From CAXTKD01 sp964244885 (GTDB lineage Bacteria > Pseudomonadota > Alphaproteobacteria > Sphingomonadales > Sphingomonadaceae): DNA of 64,000 bases. Made by a program: the position numbers and the translations under genes. The notes below the pieces were generated by a model. That model did not search any database, was not told where the DNA came from, and saw nothing but the letters and a program-made list of their open reading frames with translations. Location: contig CAXTKD010000007.1 in assembly GCA_964244885.1 (NCBI GenBank), positions 1-64,000 on the forward strand, written 5' to 3'. This document shows positions 59,606-64,000 of this stretch, one piece after another (position 1 is the first letter of the stretch; each line of letters starts with the position of its first letter).

Positions 59606-59864
59606 TCCGGACGAGGACGAGGTTCCGGAGCTTAGCGAGGACTTCTTCGAACATGCCGAAATCCGGATCGGCGGGCGCCTTATCCGGCCCGCAACGAAGA
59701 CGCTGACCGGCCGGCCGATCGGACGCCCGCCGAAGGGCGCAGCGGCGAAGGAGCAGGTGACGGTGCGGCTGTCCCCCGATGTGCTCGACTTCTTTCGCCG
59801 CGACGGTGAGGGGTGGACGGTGCGGATGGAGGCGGCGCTGAGGGAATATATGGCGGGGCACTGA
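59565..59864 (+). CDS. brnA: BrnA-family antitoxin
   Basis: A 99-residue antitoxin that binds BrnT and represses the operon. The N-terminal half is acidic; the C-terminal half GRPIGRPPKGAAAKEQVTVR LS is followed by DVLDFFRRDGEGWTVRMEAA, the ribbon-helix-helix DNA-binding part. ATG 59565 lies within brnT. Immediately downstream lies the 3' end of the Lhr-type helicase gene on the other strand. Confidence 0.92.
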   Translation: MSENKPFTVDSSSDPDEDEVPELSEDFFEHAEIRIGGRLIRPATKTLTGRPIGRPPKGAAAKEQVTVRLSPDVLDFFRRDGEGWTVRMEAALREYMAGH

Positions 59865-59956
59865 ACAGTCGCATGTGCCGCAAGGCGCTGTGGACCAAGC
59901 TGGGCGGTGTCAACCGTGCCAAGGCGACGCTCGACATCGACGAAGTAACGCGAATG

Positions 59957-62365
59957 CTACCCCTCCCCCATCGCCGCGTCCGCCAGCGTCTCCGCCTCCA
60001 GCAGCAGGGCGTCGTCGGCGGTGCCCTGGGCGATGCGTTCGCGGCCGATCATGACGAGGACGGGGACGGCCATCGGGGAGACCCGGGCGAGGGGCTGGTG
60101 GACGATGGTCTGCCGCGAGGTTTCGAGCAGGCGGGCGAGGCGGCCGACGTCGGTCATGCGGGTGCGGGCGTCGGCCCAGGCGGCGTGGAGCAGCATGTGG
60201 TCGGGCTCGTAGCGGCGCAGCACGTCGTAGATCAGGTCGGTGGAGAAGGTCACCTGCTTGCCGGTCTTCTTCTTGCCCGGGATCTGGCGCTCGACGAGGC
60301 CGCCGATCACCGCGACCTCGCGGAAGGCGCGCTTCAGCAGGTGCGACTGCTGCACCCAGTCGACGAACTCGTGCTCGAGGATGTCGGCCGAGAATAGCGG
60401 GCGCGGGTCGGTGACGGGCTCGAGGCTGAAGGTGGCGATGGCATAGTCGTTGGCGACGAAGCCCAGCGGCTTGAGGCCGGCGGTCTCCATGCGCCTCGTC
60501 AGCAGCATGCCGAGCGACTGGTGGGCGTTCCAGCCTTCGAAGCCGTAGGCGACCATGTAGTGGCGGCGCTCGTAGGGGAAGGTCTCGATGAGCAGCTCGC
60601 CGGGCTGGGGAAGGCGCGAGCGCTTCTGCTGGATCTCAAGCCACTCGCGGACTTCGGGCGGGAAGCGGGGCCATTCCTCAGGGGACGCGAGGAAGGCGCG
60701 GACGCGGTCGGCCAGGCTGGTGCTGAGCGCCAGGCGGGCGCCCATGTAGGCGGGGATGCGCGCCGACTTGGTGCTGGCGTGGACGACGATGTCGCTCTGG
60801 TCGATGCGCTCGACCTCCAGGGTCAGGCCGGCGAAGGCGAAGGTGTCGCCGGGCGACAGCGTCGAGCCGAAATATTCCTCGACCCGGCCGAGCTTGCGGC
60901 CGTTCCGGAAGCGCACCTCGAGCATCGTCGCCTCGACGATGATGCCGGCGTTGAGGCGGTGCTGCGCGACGAAGCGCGGGTGGCTGACGCGCCAGATGCC
61001 GCCGGGCTCGCGGGTTAGCCGCTTGAAGCGGTCATAGGCCTTCAAGGCGTAGCCGCCGGTCTCGATGAACGACAGGATGCGGTCGAAAGTGGCGCGGTCG
61101 ACCCCGGAATAGGGCGCGGCCGAGCCGATCTCGGCGTACATCGCGTCCTCCTGGAAGGGCTGCGCGCAGGCCATCGCCATCAAATGCTGGGCGAGCACGT
61201 CCAAGGCGCCGGGGCGGAACTCCTCATGGTCGAGCGACCCTTCCGCCACCGCGTCGAGCGCCGCCTGGGCTTCGAGATATTCGAAGCGGTTGCCGGGGAC
61301 GATGAGGGCCTGGCTCGGCTCGTCGAGGCGGTGGTTGGCGCGGCCGATGCGCTGGAGGAGGCGCGACGAGCCCTTGGGCGCGCCCATCTGGATGACGAGG
61401 TCGACGTCGCCCCAGTCGACGCCCAGGTCGAGCGAGGCGGTGCAGACGAGGGCGCGCAGCCGCCCGTCGGCCATCGCGCCCTCGACCTTCTGCCGCGCCT
61501 CCAGCGACAGCGATCCGTGGTGGATGCCGATCGGCAACTGGTCCTCGTTCGCGGTCCACAGGTCCTGGAAGATCAGCTCGGCGAGGGCGCGGGTGTTGCA
61601 GAAGACGAGGGTCAGCTTGTGGTCCTGGATCTGCTTGTAGACGTCGCGCGCGGCGTAGCGGCCGCTGTGGCCCGCCCAGGGGACCTTGCCTTCGGGGAGC
61701 ATGATGCCGATCCGCGGCTCGGCGCCGGGATCGCCCATGACGAGGCGCACCGAATCCCACTCGCCGTGCGGGGCGAGCCAGCCCTGATAGGCTTCGGGGT
61801 CGGCGATGGTGGCGGAGAGCGCGACGCGGCGGATCGCGGGGTTGAGCGCGGTCATGCGGGCGAGGCAGAGCGACAGGAGGTCGCCGCGCTTGCCCGCGGC
61901 GAAGGCGTGGACCTCGTCGACGATGATCGTCCTGAGGCCGGCGAAAAGCGGCGCGCTGTCGGGGTAGCTCAGGAGCAGCGACAGCGATTCGGGCGTGGTG
62001 AGCAGGATGTGCGGCGGGCGTTCGCGCTGGCGCTTCTTCTTGTCCGATGAGGTGTCGCCGGTGCGGGTCTCGACGGCGATGTCGAGACCCGCCTCCTCGA
62101 TCGGCGCCATCAGGTTGCGCTGGATGTCGACCGCGAGCGCCTTCAGCGGCGAGACGTAGAGCGTGTGGAGGCCATCGTGCGGATGCTCGGCGAGATCGGC
62201 GAGCGTGGGGAGGAAGCCGGCGAGCGTCTTGCCCGCGCCGGTCGGGGCGACGAGGAGGGCGTGCTGGCCCGAGCGGGCGGCGTCGAGCATTTCGGCCTGG
62301 TGGCGGCGGACGGCCCAGCCGCGCTGGGTGAACCAGGCGGCGAGGGGGGCGGGGAGGTCGCTCAC
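59957..62365 (-). CDS. Ligase-associated DNA damage response DEXH-box helicase (Lhr core)
   Basis: An 802-residue SF2 helicase. Walker A is APTGAGKTLAGFLPT (40-54), box II is VDEVHAFAAGKRG (about 151), motif III is ALSATIADPEAYQG, and motif VI is GSSRLLQRIGRANHR. The C-terminal Lhr-core domain follows, without the extra C-terminal extension of full-length Lhr. It unwinds DNA 3'-5' in repair together with PdeM, an MBL exonuclease and an ATP-dependent ligase. Exonuclease is divergent across the repeat; PdeM stands 5.6 kb away. Confidence 0.94.
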   Translation of the reverse strand: MSDLPAPLAAWFTQRGWAVRRHQAEMLDAARSGQHALLVAPTGAGKTLAGFLPTLADLAEHPHDGLHTLYVSPLKALAVDIQRNLMAPIEEAGLDIAVETRTGDTSSDKKKRQRERPPHILLTTPESLSLLLSYPDSAPLFAGLRTIIVDEVHAFAAGKRGDLLSLCLARMTALNPAIRRVALSATIADPEAYQGWLAPHGEWDSVRLVMGDPGAEPRIGIMLPEGKVPWAGHSGRYAARDVYKQIQDHKLTLVFCNTRALAELIFQDLWTANEDQLPIGIHHGSLSLEARQKVEGAMADGRLRALVCTASLDLGVDWGDVDLVIQMGAPKGSSRLLQRIGRANHRLDEPSQALIVPGNRFEYLEAQAALDAVAEGSLDHEEFRPGALDVLAQHLMAMACAQPFQEDAMYAEIGSAAPYSGVDRATFDRILSFIETGGYALKAYDRFKRLTREPGGIWRVSHPRFVAQHRLNAGIIVEATMLEVRFRNGRKLGRVEEYFGSTLSPGDTFAFAGLTLEVERIDQSDIVVHASTKSARIPAYMGARLALSTSLADRVRAFLASPEEWPRFPPEVREWLEIQQKRSRLPQPGELLIETFPYERRHYMVAYGFEGWNAHQSLGMLLTRRMETAGLKPLGFVANDYAIATFSLEPVTDPRPLFSADILEHEFVDWVQQSHLLKRAFREVAVIGGLVERQIPGKKKTGKQVTFSTDLIYDVLRRYEPDHMLLHAAWADARTRMTDVGRLARLLETSRQTIVHQPLARVSPMAVPVLVMIGRERIAQGTADDALLLEAETLADAAMGEG

Positions 62366-62370
62366 CTGCT

Positions 62371-62495
62371 CCCTCTCCCTGGAGGGGAGAGGGTTGGGGA
62401 GAGGGTGGTGCGGGCGAAGGGCGCCGAGGTGCCGCCTGCGACCACCCTCTCCCCGCTCGCTGGCGCGAGTCGCCCTCCCCCCTCAAGGGGGAGGG
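62371..62495. repeat. Diverged relative of the composite element between helicase and exonuclease
   Basis: Arms CCCTCTCCCTGGAGGGGAGA plus GGG (62371-62393) and CCCTCCCCCCTCAAGGGGGA plus GGG (62473-62495) with the same layout as the 130-bp element, including TTGGGGAGAGGG and GAGTCGCCCTC, but with different sequence in the middle. Confidence 0.75.
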
Positions 62496-62541
62496 AAGTG
62501 AACAGGGAGATAAAGCGCGTCACAGGCATTACATACGTCTG

Positions 62542-63543
62542 ATGCCCGCCCTCGGCTCCTGGATACAGCCCCACCCCGAGGGCATCTTCGTGAAGGCCGG
62601 GGGATTCTGGATCGATCCGTCGCGTCCGCAGGACTTCGCGCTGGTGACGCATGGGCATGCGGACCATGCGCGGGGCGGGCATGGGCGGGTGGTCGCGACG
62701 CCGGAGACACTGGCGATCATGGAGTGCCGCTATGGGCCGCAGGCTGGCGGCGAGGCGGTGCAGTATGGCGAGGTGGTGCGGCTCGGCGCGGTCGAGGTGA
62801 GCTTCGTGCCGGCGGGGCATGTGCTGGGATCGGCGCAGATCGTCATGGAGCACAAGGGCGAGCGCGTCGTGGTGTCGGGCGACTACAAGCGCCGGCCCGA
62901 TCCGACCTGCCTGCCGTTCCAGCCGGTGCCGTGCGACATCTTTATCACCGAGGCGACCTTCGGCCTGCCGGTGTTCCGCCATCCCGACACCGCCGACGAG
63001 ATCGCGAAACTGCTCGATGCACGGCGCGACAATCCGGAGCGCTGCGTGCTGGTCGGCGCCTATGCGCTGGGCAAGGCGCAGCGGGTGATCCGGATGCTGC
63101 GCGACATGGATTATGCCGCGCCGATCTACATCCACGGCGCGATGCAGCGGCTTTGCGACCTCTATGCCGAGCATGGCGTCGACCTCGGCGAGCTGCGGCC
63201 GGCGACGGGGCTGAAGAAGGATGAACTGAAGGGCCAGATCGTCGTCGCGCCGCCGTCGGCATTGAACGACCGCTGGTCGCGGCGGCTGCCCGACCCGATC
63301 ACCGCGATGGCCTCGGGCTGGATGCGGGTGCGGCAGCGGGCGCGGCAGAAGAATGTCGAGCTGCCGCTGATCATCAGCGACCACGCCGATTGGGACGAGC
63401 TGACCGAAACGGTCGCCGAGCTGGCGCCGAAGGAAGTGTGGGTGACGCACGGGCGCGAGGACGCGCTCATCCACTGGTGCGCGACGCGGCAGATCAAGGC
63501 GCGGGCGCTGGAGCTGGTCGGCCGCGAGGACGACGACGATTAA
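62542..63543 (+). CDS. Ligase-associated DNA damage response exonuclease (MBL fold)
   Basis: A 333-residue metallo-beta-lactamase/beta-CASP-type nuclease. The metal site is THGHADHARGG (36-46), later ligands are in PAGHVLGSAQI and SGDYKRRPD, and the C-terminal WVTHGREDALI carries the last His. It trims DNA in the repair set with Lhr, PdeM and a ligase. No ligase gene follows; the next gene is a GAF sensor. Divergent from the helicase. Confidence 0.93.
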   Translation: MPALGSWIQPHPEGIFVKAGGFWIDPSRPQDFALVTHGHADHARGGHGRVVATPETLAIMECRYGPQAGGEAVQYGEVVRLGAVEVSFVPAGHVLGSAQIVMEHKGERVVVSGDYKRRPDPTCLPFQPVPCDIFITEATFGLPVFRHPDTADEIAKLLDARRDNPERCVLVGAYALGKAQRVIRMLRDMDYAAPIYIHGAMQRLCDLYAEHGVDLGELRPATGLKKDELKGQIVVAPPSALNDRWSRRLPDPITAMASGWMRVRQRARQKNVELPLIISDHADWDELTETVAELAPKEVWVTHGREDALIHWCATRQIKARALELVGREDDDD

Positions 63544-63624
63544 AGTGGGTTAAGCCCAGATCGTTTCTCGTGCGATAGGGCCAGTCGGGGGCGCCGCGGG
63601 CGCCCCGCGACCAAGAGGACCCCG

Positions 63625-64000
63625 ATGCTGCACGCCTCTATAATCCCGCCGAACGAGCCGCAGCGCATGGCCGCCGTGCGGCGCTACGATATTCTCGACA
63701 CGCCGCCCGACGGCGCGTTCGACCGCATCACCGCGCTGGCGGCGCGGCGCTTCGGGGTGCCGATCTCGATCATCAGCATCGTCGACCACGACCGCATCTG
63801 GTTCAAGTCTCACCACGGGCTCGCGGTCGAGCAGATCGGCCGCGAGCCCGGCCTCTGCGCGTCGGCGATCCTGTCCGACGACCCCTATATCCTGAGCGAC
63901 GCCAGCATCGACCCGCGCTCGCTCGCCAACCCGCTGGTCGCCGGCGATTTCGGCCTGCGCTTCTATGCCGGGGTGCCGCTGACGACGAGCGACGGCCACA
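63625..64000 (+). CDS. GAF-domain sensor protein, N-terminal part (runs off right edge)
   Basis: The first 125 codons of a GAF-containing protein: AVRRYDILDTPPDGAFDRIT and VPISIISIVDHDRIWFKSHH are the typical opening of GAF sensors fused to kinase or diguanylate cyclase domains. The output domain is beyond the window. ATG 63625 follows AGAGGA with five bases spacing. An 8-bp stem, GGGGCGCC/GGCGCCCC (63588-63606), precedes it and may fold in its leader. Confidence 0.85.
   Translation, partial: MLHASIIPPNEPQRMAAVRRYDILDTPPDGAFDRITALAARRFGVPISIISIVDHDRIWFKSHHGLAVEQIGREPGLCASAILSDDPYILSDASIDPRSLANPLVAGDFGLRFYAGVPLTTSDGH

Noticed and set aside
59873..60397. An open frame from ATG 59873 beginning MCRKALWTKLGG
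   Set aside because: Only the first 25 codons look protein-like; it then runs antisense into the helicase gene. It may be a remnant, but cannot be supported.
63546..63606. A riboswitch or terminator between the exonuclease and the GAF gene
   Set aside because: There are stems (TGGGTTAAGCCCA and GGGGCGCC/GGCGCCCC), but no T-run and no known riboswitch core.

Overview
The window is high-GC chromosomal DNA from an alphaproteobacterium, most probably a sphingomonad (Sphingomonadaceae or Erythrobacteraceae). The evidence is gene content and order: a class I lysyl-tRNA synthetase, an Rrf2-led sufBCDS-sufT-sufA operon, PtsP with an N-terminal GAF domain, a rodZ-like/cpoB/tilS/ftsH cluster, a PEPxxWA-CTERM protein, a DUF6065 domain, and many palindromic dispersed repeats of the kind that read as '...NPSPEGEG...' when translated. 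Genes are densely packed with many 1-13 base stop/start overlaps. No rRNA, tRNA, CRISPR array, insertion sequence or prophage was seen, and no gene-free stretch exceeds about 240 bases.

Layout. 1-7.9 kb: the N-terminal third of clpB, a secreted M28 peptidase with an apparent C-terminal frameshift, a DUF5694-type secreted protein, a secreted RraA-fold protein, a PEP-CTERM protein and a Tat-exported flavin amine oxidase. 7.9-12 kb: thrS-infC (infC probably starts at a rare ATC codon) and an MFS/MHS transporter. 12-24.4 kb: a hydrolase-TPR pair, a DUF6065-JmjC fusion, two gamma-glutamyltransferases, a glyoxalase I-like / nitronate monooxygenase / glyoxalase II cluster headed by two tiny genes (one a Phd-type antitoxin), an acyl-CoA ligase and pyrD. 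24.4-31.7 kb: the SUF iron-sulfur operon with its Rrf2 regulator, interrupted by a DUF559 gene and by repeats, one of which lies in frame inside sufS. 31.6-39.7 kb: sixA, a DinG-type helicase, lysK, a TPR protein, a membrane-anchored HhH protein, a methyltransferase and an EEP-family hydrolase. 39.8-49.5 kb: a reverse-strand housekeeping block in transcription order lysC, nitronate monooxygenase, ptsP, rodZ-like, cpoB, tilS, ftsH. 49.6-53.5 kb: ubiG, a LytS/LytR-type two-component system, a 2Fe-2S ferredoxin and an AlkA-type glycosylase. 53.6-63.5 kb: the ligase-associated DNA-damage set (pdeM, Lhr-type helicase, MBL exonuclease) split by an accessory segment that carries a hypothetical gene, an SRPBCC protein, two secreted PPC-like proteins (one frameshifted, one fused to a formylglycine-generating-enzyme fold) and a BrnT/BrnA toxin-antitoxin pair. 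A GAF sensor gene runs off the right edge.

The most unusual signal is the dispersed palindromic repeats. At least three families are visible. A composite element of about 130 bp occurs three times, plus a diverged relative. Copies sit inside the sufS reading frame, form the C-terminus of the EEP hydrolase, provide the Shine-Dalgarno sequence of sufC and lie between convergent genes where they could end transcription. Other points of interest are the DUF6065-JmjC fusion, the paired PPC proteins and the broken-up repair locus.
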